Shown here: piece after piece, positions 24,510 to 32,343 of the stretch | How the letters are laid out: the number at the start of each line of letters is the position of its first letter | How positions within the stretch are numbered: position 1 is the first letter of the stretch | Assembly (NCBI GenBank): GCA_937948815.1 | Contig: CALFAM010000333.1 | Coordinates: 1-32,597, forward strand | Reading direction: 5' to 3' | DNA length: 32,597 nt | Source: an uncultured bacterium | GTDB lineage: Bacteria; Acidobacteriota; Thermoanaerobaculia; Multivoradales; J023 | Made by a program: the position numbers and the translations under genes | Notes under the pieces: generated by a model | Databases searched by the model: none | What the model saw: only the letters and a program-made list of their open reading frames with translations | Told to the model about the DNA's origin: nothing

Positions 24510-25754
24510 ATGCCTTCGAGCGCCCATTCGACTTCCGGTTCTGCAAGCCAGCGCATCGGCATCACAGGAATCGGTCTCGTCACGTCCGTGGGCACGGGCC
24601 GCGAGATCGCGTGGCACCGCCTGCTCGACGGCACCAGTGGCATCTCGCCCGTTCGCTCGTTCGACACCAGTGCCTACAGCGTCAACCTCGGTGGCGAGAT
24701 CCATGGCTTCGATCCCGCACCGTTCTTCGAGCACCTGGAACCTGCCACGGTGGGGCGGGCGTCGCAGATGGCGGTGGGTGCGGCGCGTCTCGCATTGCGC
24801 GATGCGGGCGACCTGCAAACCGCTGCTGAGCGGTGTGGCGTGGTGATGGGGACGACCTCCGGTGAACCCAGAGAGGTCGAGCTTTACAACGACGAAGTGA
24901 TGGGTGGGCGCCTGGCGCAGTTGGGTGGTGGATTCATGCGTCGCTATCCGTGTCATGCGATCGCCGGTACGGTGGCGGCCGAGCTCGGGCTGGCCGGCCC
25001 GAACAGCATGATCCCGGCTGCCTGTGCCGCCGGAAACTACGCGATCGCCCACGCTGTGGACCAGCTTCGGGCGGGCCGAGCGGACATCATGCTGGCGGGC
25101 GGTGCGGATGCGTTCTCGCGCATCACGTACACCGGCTTCGCGCGGTTGGGTGCCATTGCCCCGGAGCGGTGTCAGCCCTTCGACCGCGGACGCAAAGGCA
25201 TGGTGCCCGGCGAGGGGGCAGCGGTTCTCGTGCTCGAACGGCTCGACCACGCCCAGCGTCGGGGGGCGCGTGTCTGGGCGGAGGTCGCAGGCTACGGTCT
25301 ATCGTGCGATGCCCATCACATGACTGCGGCACATCCCGAAGGGGACGGGGCGGCGCGGGCCATGGCAGATGCTCTGGTGGACGCGGGCCTATCGGCGGAC
25401 GACGTCGACTATGTCAGTGCTCACGGGACGGGTACGCCCACCAACGACCGGTTGGAGAGCCGTGCGATGGCGCGTGTCTTCGGCAACCGCACGTGCTTCG
25501 TGCCCACCAGCTCGGTCAAGTCCATGCTCGGACACACCATGGGGGCGGCGTCCGCCATCGAAGGTGCGGTCTGTGCGCTGGCCGTGGCTGAAGACCGCGT
25601 GCCGCCGACAATTCATTTCGAAAGCGCGGATCCGGAGTGTGCCTTGGACTGTGTGCCCAATGTCGGAAGGGATATGGCGGTACGCGTAGCAATGAGCAAT
25701 GCCTACGCCTTCGGTGGCAACAACGCGTCGGTGATCTTTCGCAAAGTGGCTTGA
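24510..25754 (+). CDS. Beta-ketoacyl-ACP synthase (FabF/type II KS), catalytically complete
   Basis: This 414-residue thiolase-fold enzyme catalyses decarboxylative Claisen condensation of malonyl-ACP with an acyl chain. The triad is intact: Cys172 in PAACAAG, His305 in SAHGTGTPTND and His342 in SVKSMLGHTMGA, with Lys337. FDRGRKGMVPGEGAA and the terminal SNAYAFGGNNAS are also family typical. It starts nine bases after the ACP stop and is followed by a dead KS homologue, the KS-CLF arrangement of type II polyketide and aryl-polyene systems. It is therefore more likely pathway-specific than the cell's main fabF. The ribosome site is weak, consistent with coupling to the ACP gene. Confidence 0.92.
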   Translation: MPSSAHSTSGSASQRIGITGIGLVTSVGTGREIAWHRLLDGTSGISPVRSFDTSAYSVNLGGEIHGFDPAPFFEHLEPATVGRASQMAVGAARLALRDAGDLQTAAERCGVVMGTTSGEPREVELYNDEVMGGRLAQLGGGFMRRYPCHAIAGTVAAELGLAGPNSMIPAACAAGNYAIAHAVDQLRAGRADIMLAGGADAFSRITYTGFARLGAIAPERCQPFDRGRKGMVPGEGAAVLVLERLDHAQRRGARVWAEVAGYGLSCDAHHMTAAHPEGDGAARAMADALVDAGLSADDVDYVSAHGTGTPTNDRLESRAMARVFGNRTCFVPTSSVKSMLGHTMGAASAIEGAVCALAVAEDRVPPTIHFESADPECALDCVPNVGRDMAVRVAMSNAYAFGGNNASVIFRKVA

Positions 25755-25807
25755 GCTCGGGGGAGCCGGTCGCCGGCCAACGAGTGGAAGCTGATCGAGG
25801 AGAGGAC

Positions 25808-27109
25808 ATGTACGACCGCGATGTCGTGATCAGTGGGACGGGCGTCGTGTCGCCGCTCGGAGACGACCCAGCACGCCTCATGCGCGCGCTCGCGATGGGC
25901 TCGCGGGCCTTCGCGCCAGTGGATGGTTTCGACTTCGAAGCGGCGGGTTTGGACGGGCGAGACGCGGCAGCCATTCGTGACTTTCAGCCGCAGACCTACC
26001 TGGGCGACGGCAACCTGCGCCCCCTCGATCGAACTGCCCGGCTGACCGTATCGGCGGCGGCGCTGGCGCTCGCGTCCAGTGGTTGGGACGACGAGGGTGT
26101 GCGATCGGATCACGAGCTCGGGCTCGTGCTCGGGACGATGTTCGGCAGTGTTCACACCATCGCGGCCTTCGATCTACGCGCCCAAACAGCGGGCCCGAAG
26201 TACGCGAAGCCGCTCGACTTCGCCAACAGTGTGATTAATGCCGCGGCCGGCCAGGCTGCCATTTGGCACCAGCTGCGCGGAATCAACTCGACGGTCGCGG
26301 GCGGACCGACCGCTGGCTTGAAGGCGATTGGCACCGCGGCCGACACGATCGGCCGCGGACGTGCCGAGGTGGTCCTCGCCGGTGGCGCGGAAGAGCTCGC
26401 ATTCGAAGCCTGGGTCGGGTTCGCGGCCTGTGGCTGGATCGCTGGCTCGGGCGCTGGATCGAACACTGGGGTGCGGTCGAACAATGGCACGCGTGATGCT
26501 GGCGACGGGCCGCAGCACGGGGCGCCGCATCCGGTGCCCTTCGCAGCCGACCGCAATGGCTTCCTGCTCGGCGAGGGTGCTGCGCTCCTGGTGCTCGAGT
26601 CCGACGAGACCGCCGCAGCGAGGGACACCATGCCCCTCGGTCGTATTCGCGGTCACGGCAGTGCGTTCGACCCCAGCCGTGGCCATGATCCCGAAGCCTC
26701 CGCGGATGCCCTGGCGCGGGCGATTCGTGCTGCCCTCGATGGTGCAGAGATGAATCCGGCCGCGATCGACCTGGTGTCGTCCTCTGCGTCGGGCTCTGTG
26801 GCAGGCGATCGGGCGGAGGCGGAAGCCATCGCCCGCGTGCTCGGACCCGAGGTGCCGGTGATCGCCATCAAGGCCGCGTTGGGCGAGTGTCTCGGCGCTG
26901 GTGGTGCGCTCCAGACGCTGGCCTTTCTCGCGGTCGCCGCTGACGGCGAGGCGCCGGGGATTGCCGGTCTCGAGCGCGTTGCGGAGGACATCCCACTGAC
27001 CAACGTGAGTCGCTCGCGGCGGCGGCTCGAAGTCCGCCACGGACTGATCACGAGCCTTGGCCTCGATGGCAATGCAGAGGCGTTGGTCGTTTCCGGAGGA
27101 ATCTCATGA
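25808..27109 (+). CDS. Chain-length-factor-like ketosynthase homologue lacking the catalytic triad
   Basis: This 433-residue protein has the KS fold from end to end (VVISGTGVVSPLG, FANSVINAAAGQAA, FAADRNGFLLGEGAALLVLE) but none of the catalytic residues. The nucleophile region reads AGGPTAG with Pro167 where Cys is expected, SAHGTGT is replaced by SSSASGS, and the GH..GA region is GECLGAGGA with Glu for His. Type II chain-length factors lose the Cys in the same way (usually to Gln) and pair with the active KS to set chain length. A Gly/Asn-rich insert (about residues 215-245) is unusual. ATG 25808 has GAGGAG upstream; a longer frame begins inside the KS gene and is not family-like. It overlaps the next gene by four bases. 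Confidence 0.85.
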   Translation: MYDRDVVISGTGVVSPLGDDPARLMRALAMGSRAFAPVDGFDFEAAGLDGRDAAAIRDFQPQTYLGDGNLRPLDRTARLTVSAAALALASSGWDDEGVRSDHELGLVLGTMFGSVHTIAAFDLRAQTAGPKYAKPLDFANSVINAAAGQAAIWHQLRGINSTVAGGPTAGLKAIGTAADTIGRGRAEVVLAGGAEELAFEAWVGFAACGWIAGSGAGSNTGVRSNNGTRDAGDGPQHGAPHPVPFAADRNGFLLGEGAALLVLESDETAAARDTMPLGRIRGHGSAFDPSRGHDPEASADALARAIRAALDGAEMNPAAIDLVSSSASGSVAGDRAEAEAIARVLGPEVPVIAIKAALGECLGAGGALQTLAFLAVAADGEAPGIAGLERVAEDIPLTNVSRSRRRLEVRHGLITSLGLDGNAEALVVSGGIS

Positions 27110-28974
27110 TGCGTGCTGAGTCTCGCGATGGTGGCGACGTCGTCACGCCCGCCGCCCCCCCCGAAGGTACTCTCGAAAGCCTGGCCCCGCGCTATGACGT
27201 GGTGATCGTTGGTGCGGGTCTGGCTGGTCTGTCTCTGGCCCGGCATCTCCTGCTCGATACCGACAAGACGATCTTGATGATCGAACGTCAGGCGCAGGTT
27301 CCGCCGAAGCGCCAGAAAGTCGGCGAGTCGTCCGTGCAGGTTGGTGGCTACTACTACTCCAAGGTGCTCGATCTCGAAGAGCATCTGATGTGCAGCCATT
27401 TCATGAAGTACAACTTGCGCTTCTTCTGGGGCGCAAACGGCCGCGATGGCGCCGGCTATGAAGACTATGGCCAGTCGGCGATTCGACCGTTCTCGAACAT
27501 TCCCAGCTATCAGCTCGACCGCAACGTCTTCGAGGGTGAGCTGTTGCGTCGTAACCTGCAGAACGCGCGTTTCACCCTGGCTGCGAACACCCGCCGGCTC
27601 GACATCGCGCTGGCAGATGACGGTGGCGTGCACCGAGTCAGCTTCCGGCGGGCCTCCTCGCACCAGGCAGGTTCAGGCGAGGAGAGCGATGGTGGGAGCC
27701 AGCACTCGGTCGAGGCAGGCTGGGTCGTCGATGCTTCGGGTCGCAACAAGGTGCTGAGCAAGCGTCTCGGAACGCGGCGAAAGAGCCCGATCCGACACGG
27801 GGCGTCGTTCGCCTGGGTCGACGGGCTGGTCGATGTGGAGAAGCTGACCGCGCGTTCGCGTCGCGCCAATCGCCTGGATCCGGCGCGCGCCCAACTCGGG
27901 CACCTGCCGGTCTGGTTGGCGACCAACCACTTCATGGGCGAAGGCTTCTGGTTCTGGGTCATCCCACTCCAAGGCAAGACCAGTCTGGGCTTGGTGTATG
28001 ACCGCGAGATGATCGATTCGAAGGATGTGGCGAGCGCAGAAAAGCTGCTGGCTTGGGTGATCGATCGGTTCCCGTTGATGGAGCGTGACTTGCAGGATCG
28101 CAAGGTGCTCGATTGGTGGGGCTACCGCGACTACGCCCACGACTGTGGGCGCACGATTCATCCCACTCGCTGGGCGATGACCGGGGAAGCGGGCCGCTTC
28201 TCCGACCCGCTCTACAGCCCAGGCAGTGATCTGATCGCCGTCCACAACACCTTGATCGTCGACGCGATACAGACGGATAGCGACGCCGAGCTCGAAGCCA
28301 AGTCGCGGCGTTACGAGTCCCTCATGCGCGCGGTCTACGAAGCCTACGTACCCAGTTATGCGGTTTCGTACGAGGTTCTCGGCGATCAGGAGTGCTTCAG
28401 CATGAAGTACGTCTGGGAGCTGACGATCTACTTCGGCTTCTACGTCTTCCCGTTCATCAACGATCTCTTGACCGAGAACCGATTCATCATCGGCTACCTC
28501 CGTACCTTCAGTCGGCTCGGGCCGCTCAACACCGGTATCCAGAAACTGTTGGTGGACTACTACCGGTGGAAGAAAGTGAATGGAACAATCGGTTCGGACG
28601 AGCCGTGCCATTTCGACTTCATGTCGGTGCAATCGCTCGCGTTCGCCGAGCGCGCCTTCTATCGGGTCGGTGTCGACATCGAGACGGCGCGAAACGTCCT
28701 GCGTGACCAGCTCACCAACGTCGAGGAGCTCGCTCGCTACGTGCTCGTATTCGTTGCGTCACAGGTGATCGGCGCGCCGGAGGCGGTGAATCACGCGCGC
28801 TTCGTCGAGGAGATTGGCCGTCTCGATGCCATCGCCTTCGAACCGGACCGATGGCACCATGTGTGGATACGCACATCGGCGAGCAAGACGCGACACCACT
28901 GGAATCTCGATCCCGAGGCGCTGGCGGTATTCGAGCGTCAACAGGTGCCACACGGTGAAGAGGTCGCGGTGTGA
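27106..28974 (+). CDS. FAD-dependent oxidoreductase with flavin-halogenase motifs
   Basis: This 622-residue protein starts at ATG 27106, overlapping the CLF stop (ATGA). After about 28 extra residues comes the FAD-binding YDVVIVGAGLAGLSLARHLL (GAGLAG near 36-41), then KVGES (71-75), FMKYNLRFFWG with Lys101, WFWVIP (282-287) and the second FAD motif GEAGRFSDPLYSPGSD (about 360-375). WxWxIP, the GES loop and a Lys before F.WG are hallmarks of FADH2-dependent halogenases, where the Lys handles HOCl. Several of those act on carrier-bound substrates, as an ACP-KS operon would supply. It is longer than typical, with an extra helical C-terminal region (about 430-620). A non-halogenating flavin monooxygenase or dehydrogenase remains possible. 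No flavin reductase is seen nearby. Confidence 0.75.
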   Translation: MMRAESRDGGDVVTPAAPPEGTLESLAPRYDVVIVGAGLAGLSLARHLLLDTDKTILMIERQAQVPPKRQKVGESSVQVGGYYYSKVLDLEEHLMCSHFMKYNLRFFWGANGRDGAGYEDYGQSAIRPFSNIPSYQLDRNVFEGELLRRNLQNARFTLAANTRRLDIALADDGGVHRVSFRRASSHQAGSGEESDGGSQHSVEAGWVVDASGRNKVLSKRLGTRRKSPIRHGASFAWVDGLVDVEKLTARSRRANRLDPARAQLGHLPVWLATNHFMGEGFWFWVIPLQGKTSLGLVYDREMIDSKDVASAEKLLAWVIDRFPLMERDLQDRKVLDWWGYRDYAHDCGRTIHPTRWAMTGEAGRFSDPLYSPGSDLIAVHNTLIVDAIQTDSDAELEAKSRRYESLMRAVYEAYVPSYAVSYEVLGDQECFSMKYVWELTIYFGFYVFPFINDLLTENRFIIGYLRTFSRLGPLNTGIQKLLVDYYRWKKVNGTIGSDEPCHFDFMSVQSLAFAERAFYRVGVDIETARNVLRDQLTNVEELARYVLVFVASQVIGAPEAVNHARFVEEIGRLDAIAFEPDRWHHVWIRTSASKTRHHWNLDPEALAVFERQQVPHGEEVAV

Positions 28975-30470
28975 ACGAGGTGACTTCCGAGACCTCGGCT
29001 GAGGACGGGCTGCAAGATGATCCCGGGTTCACCGGCTGTGTCACCGATTGGGCACCCGAGCTCGAACACGCTTTTGCCGCAAGTCCCGCCGAAGGCGATC
29101 GGCTGATTGCCGTAGAAGGCGAGCTGCCGTCGTTTGTGCGCGGGAGCTACTACGCGATCGGTCCCGGGCGCTTCACGGTCGGTGGTGTCCGCTACGGTCA
29201 TTGGCTCGACGGCGACGGGCTCGTGCTCGGTCTTCACCTGGGCGTGGCCGAGGCGTCCGTCGATGGACGCCAGGCGCGGGTGGCCCATCGCTTTGTGCGG
29301 GGGACCAAACAGGCTGACGAGGCCGCAGCAGGAAAGGCGCTTTACCGCACGTTTGGAACGGCCTTCGCCGACGATCAGCTTCGGCGAGGGCTGGGGCTCG
29401 AGTCGCCGACCAACGTCAGTGTCCACCCCTGGCAGGGACACCTGCTCGCGTATGGTGAGCAGGCGTTGCCGTGGCGGTTGGATCCGGTGACACTCGAAAC
29501 GTTGGGGGAGGAGAACTTCGGTCGACTGTCTCCCGCCAGTCCGCTGTCGGCCCATCCTTGGCTCGATCGTCTCACGGGCGGACTGGCGAACTTCGGCATT
29601 GGCTTCTCACCCAGCCGGCCGACCTTGACCTACTACCGGCTCGATGCCCAGGGGGAGATGGTCGTGCGTCAGCGTCACGCCCTCGACCACCCGGTCTCGG
29701 TTCACGATTTCGGGTTGTCGGAGCGCTACGCGGCCTTCGATTTGGCGCCCTATGTGCTCGACTTTGCGAGCTTCCGGTCCGGTGCAAGCTTGTTCGATGC
29801 CCTGACGTGGATGCCCGAGCTCGGGCGCACCGTCTTGGTGCTCGATTGCGAAACCGGAAGCGAAATCGCGCGTGTGCCCATGCCTTCTGGCTATTGCCTG
29901 CACCTGGTCGAAGCCTGGGAGGATGGCCAGACGCTGGTGATCGACATGATCGAGATGGAAGAACCCATTTACGATCAGTACAGCGTTCCGGAGCTCTTTC
30001 CGGCGGCGCGATCGTCTTCGGTGGTGCGCTACCGGATCGATCCGGCTGCAGGGCGCATGCTCGGACGCGAGGCGCTCGATGGCGAGCAGATGCTCGATTT
30101 TCCGATCAGCGATCCGCGCTGCGCCGGGCGCGGCTGCGACAGCTTCTTCGCCAGCGCAATCAGTCGGAGCGGGCAGCCGGGCCGGAAGTTTTTCGACCGC
30201 TTGGTACGTGTCGACTGGCAAGCGGGTGGCGAAGCCGATGCCTGGCAAGCTCCTACCGGAACCTACCTCGGCGGCGAAGCAGGCTTCGTACCGGATCCGC
30301 AGCAGGCGTCGGAGGGCGCGATCGTCCTGCCGGTCTTCGAACCTGGTGCCAACCGCAGTCAGATTCTGATCCTCGACGCCTCCCGGCTCGCCGCCGGGCC
30401 CATTGCCCGGGTGCCGCTGCCCGTCATGCTGCCGCCTCTCTTCCACGCCTGGTTCGAGGCCGCGCCGTAG
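28971..30470 (+). CDS. Carotenoid/stilbene-cleavage oxygenase family protein
   Basis: This 499-residue protein belongs to the Fe(II) seven-bladed propeller oxygenases (carotenoid oxygenase family), which split C=C bonds of carotenoids or stilbenes with O2. The N-terminal PSFVRGSYYAIGPGRF and HWLDGDGLV are characteristic. All four iron-binding histidines are visible: His195 (LSAHPW), His245 (SVHDFG), His311 (CLHLVEAW) and His492 (LFHAWF). There is no signal peptide. GTG 28971 overlaps the previous stop by four bases and has GAAGAGG seven bases upstream, so it is the coupled last gene of the ACP operon. Its position suggests the substrate is the operon's own unsaturated chain rather than a housekeeping carotenoid. 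Three bases separate its stop from the convergent peptidase gene. Confidence 0.9.
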   Translation: MNEVTSETSAEDGLQDDPGFTGCVTDWAPELEHAFAASPAEGDRLIAVEGELPSFVRGSYYAIGPGRFTVGGVRYGHWLDGDGLVLGLHLGVAEASVDGRQARVAHRFVRGTKQADEAAAGKALYRTFGTAFADDQLRRGLGLESPTNVSVHPWQGHLLAYGEQALPWRLDPVTLETLGEENFGRLSPASPLSAHPWLDRLTGGLANFGIGFSPSRPTLTYYRLDAQGEMVVRQRHALDHPVSVHDFGLSERYAAFDLAPYVLDFASFRSGASLFDALTWMPELGRTVLVLDCETGSEIARVPMPSGYCLHLVEAWEDGQTLVIDMIEMEEPIYDQYSVPELFPAARSSSVVRYRIDPAAGRMLGREALDGEQMLDFPISDPRCAGRGCDSFFASAISRSGQPGRKFFDRLVRVDWQAGGEADAWQAPTGTYLGGEAGFVPDPQQASEGAIVLPVFEPGANRSQILILDASRLAAGPIARVPLPVMLPPLFHAWFEAAP

Positions 30471-30473
30471 ACG

Positions 30474-32072
30474 CTATCGGGCACTCGCTGCGCGCACGAA
30501 GCGGGCCAAGTCGTCCTTGTACTGAATGAGTGAGGGTGGGTGCAGGTACATCATGTGGCCCGCCTCGTAGTAGGTGATCTCGATATTCTCGCGCTGCTCG
30601 GGCAGGAGATCCATGTGCTCGATCGCGTATTCGGTCGCTACCTGGGGTGTCGCGAGATCGTAGTAGCCCTGCTGGACCAGGAGCTTCATGTGCGGATTGT
30701 GGCCCATGGCCCGTGCGAGGTCAGGCGTGGTGTTGGGGAAGGGAAGCTTGGCGGGACCGCTGAAACCCTGGTCCGGTGTGGCATGTCCCCAGTCCCACTG
30801 TCCCCAGATGCCCCCTGAAACACGGTATTCGCGGTCGCGGCCGAACCCCAGCTCTTGATGGTAGTAGTCGAGAAAGGTGGCCGTGAACGCGGCGCCGACC
30901 GCAGCCATGAAGGGGTCGTAGCTCATCTGCTCGCCGAGCAGATTGAAGCTCCGTCCGGCGAAGCGGGAGTCGATTCGCCCGGTGGTCTGCTTGCGCCCAC
31001 GCAGCAGCTCCTTGACGAACTGGCCGTGCGTGACCCGCAGGTTGGCACGGTCCCAATAGGACACGCTCACGCCGGTGTAGTGGGCCAGCTTGGCCAGCAC
31101 GGCTGCACGTTCTTCCGCGCCGAGCCGGCTGCCCTTGAGCAGCGCCGGGGCATAGGCGTCGTAGGCGAATGCCTTGACTTCTTCGAGAAAGGCGACCAGG
31201 TCGGCTGGGCGATCCTCGAGTGCTTCGTGGTACCAGGCCGTGGCGGCCAGGGTCGGCAGGTAGAGGACGTGTGGCAGGTCGATCCCGGTACCGTCGAAAC
31301 CCGAGACGAACGACATGAACGGGGAAACCAGGACGACGCCGTTGAGTGCCATGCCGTGCTGGAGCAACAGGTTCCAGGCGACGCCACCCGCGCGCATACC
31401 GCCGTAGCTCTCGCCGAGCAGAATCTTGGGTGAGCCCCACCGTCCGTTTTCCGTGACGTAGGCTTTGATGAAGCGCGAGACGGAGTCGATGTCTTGGTCG
31501 ACACCCCAGAAGTCCTCTCCGCTCGCATCGCCGATCGGCCGGCTATAGCCTGTGCCCACCGGATCGATCATCACCAGGTCGCTGACATCCAGGATGGACT
31601 GGTCGTTGTCGACCAGCTCGTAGGGGGGCGGCAAGGTGAAGTCTGCGTCCGCGACCTCTACCCGGCGAGGTCCGAGCACGCCCAGGTGCAGCCAGATCGA
31701 CGACGAACCAGGGCCGCCATTGAATGCGAACATGATCGGCCGGCTCGCCGCGGCATCGACTCCGGTGCGCACGTACGCGGTGTAGCCGAATTGAGCGACG
31801 GGATTCTCCTCGGCATCGTCGACGATCAGGTAGCCCGCCGTTGCCTCATAGGCAACGCGTTCGCCACCGATCGTCACCTCGTGCTGGGTGACCGACGCCA
31901 TCGGCTCCACAGCAGTCGTCTCGAGGGCCGGTGTATCCGCCATCCCGCCCGAGCCTTCGGATGCGTCCGTCGCAACGGGGCAGGTGAAGACCGACAGGGC
32001 GGTCAAGCTGGCCACCAATCCGATAAGGGGCGAGCGGTCGAGCATCGTGACAGCGAGCATGGTCCGTCCCAT
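30474..32072 (-). CDS. Exported S10-family serine carboxypeptidase
   Basis: This 532-residue protein has a signal peptide (hydrophobic core about residues 15-32) and an alpha/beta-hydrolase peptidase domain. The family signatures are the oxyanion loop FNGGPGSSS (118-124), nucleophile Ser222 in LLGESYGG, Asp472 in GYYDLATP and His506 in AGHMMY. S10 enzymes remove C-terminal residues at acidic pH; bacterial members are exported and poorly characterised. ATG 32072 is chosen because GGAG lies seven bases upstream and the signal peptide follows at once; an in-frame extension to 32489 is Arg/Thr-rich and implausible. It converges on the oxygenase gene with a three-base gap and diverges from the gene at 32344. 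Confidence 0.9.
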   Translation of the reverse strand: MGRTMLAVTMLDRSPLIGLVASLTALSVFTCPVATDASEGSGGMADTPALETTAVEPMASVTQHEVTIGGERVAYEATAGYLIVDDAEENPVAQFGYTAYVRTGVDAAASRPIMFAFNGGPGSSSIWLHLGVLGPRRVEVADADFTLPPPYELVDNDQSILDVSDLVMIDPVGTGYSRPIGDASGEDFWGVDQDIDSVSRFIKAYVTENGRWGSPKILLGESYGGMRAGGVAWNLLLQHGMALNGVVLVSPFMSFVSGFDGTGIDLPHVLYLPTLAATAWYHEALEDRPADLVAFLEEVKAFAYDAYAPALLKGSRLGAEERAAVLAKLAHYTGVSVSYWDRANLRVTHGQFVKELLRGRKQTTGRIDSRFAGRSFNLLGEQMSYDPFMAAVGAAFTATFLDYYHQELGFGRDREYRVSGGIWGQWDWGHATPDQGFSGPAKLPFPNTTPDLARAMGHNPHMKLLVQQGYYDLATPQVATEYAIEHMDLLPEQRENIEITYYEAGHMMYLHPPSLIQYKDDLARFVRAASAR

Positions 32073-32343
32073 GGCATGGCTCCTTCCTACGTCAGCAGTG
32101 AGTTCGCTTTGGCGCTCGACTCTATCCCCGATCGCCCAGGACGGGCGGATCAAGACGGGTGCCGTATAGGCGGTTGCCGGTTGGTTGACTGGGTGGCTAA
32201 CGTCGCAAGGGTCAAGGCGCTGCCAATTCGCGGCGTGCTGGGCCGGCGGTGAGGTTGGAGTTGAACCCTCTATGTGTTGGACGTTCCGCCGTCGAGGTAC
32301 CCTTGCTCGTACTTCGCACGATCCGAGAAAGGAGATCCGAATC
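32073..32343. other. Divergent intergenic region between the peptidase and hydrolase genes
   Basis: This stretch must hold promoters for both flanking genes. It contains TTGACT on the plus strand as a possible -35 element, but I found no convincing -10 partner, no sigma-54 site and no tRNA or other RNA gene. Confidence 0.4.

Noticed and set aside
32260-32290. GTTGAACCCTC resembling a tRNA T-loop
   Set aside because: The flanks do not pair as a T-stem on either strand and there is no matching acceptor, D or anticodon arm.
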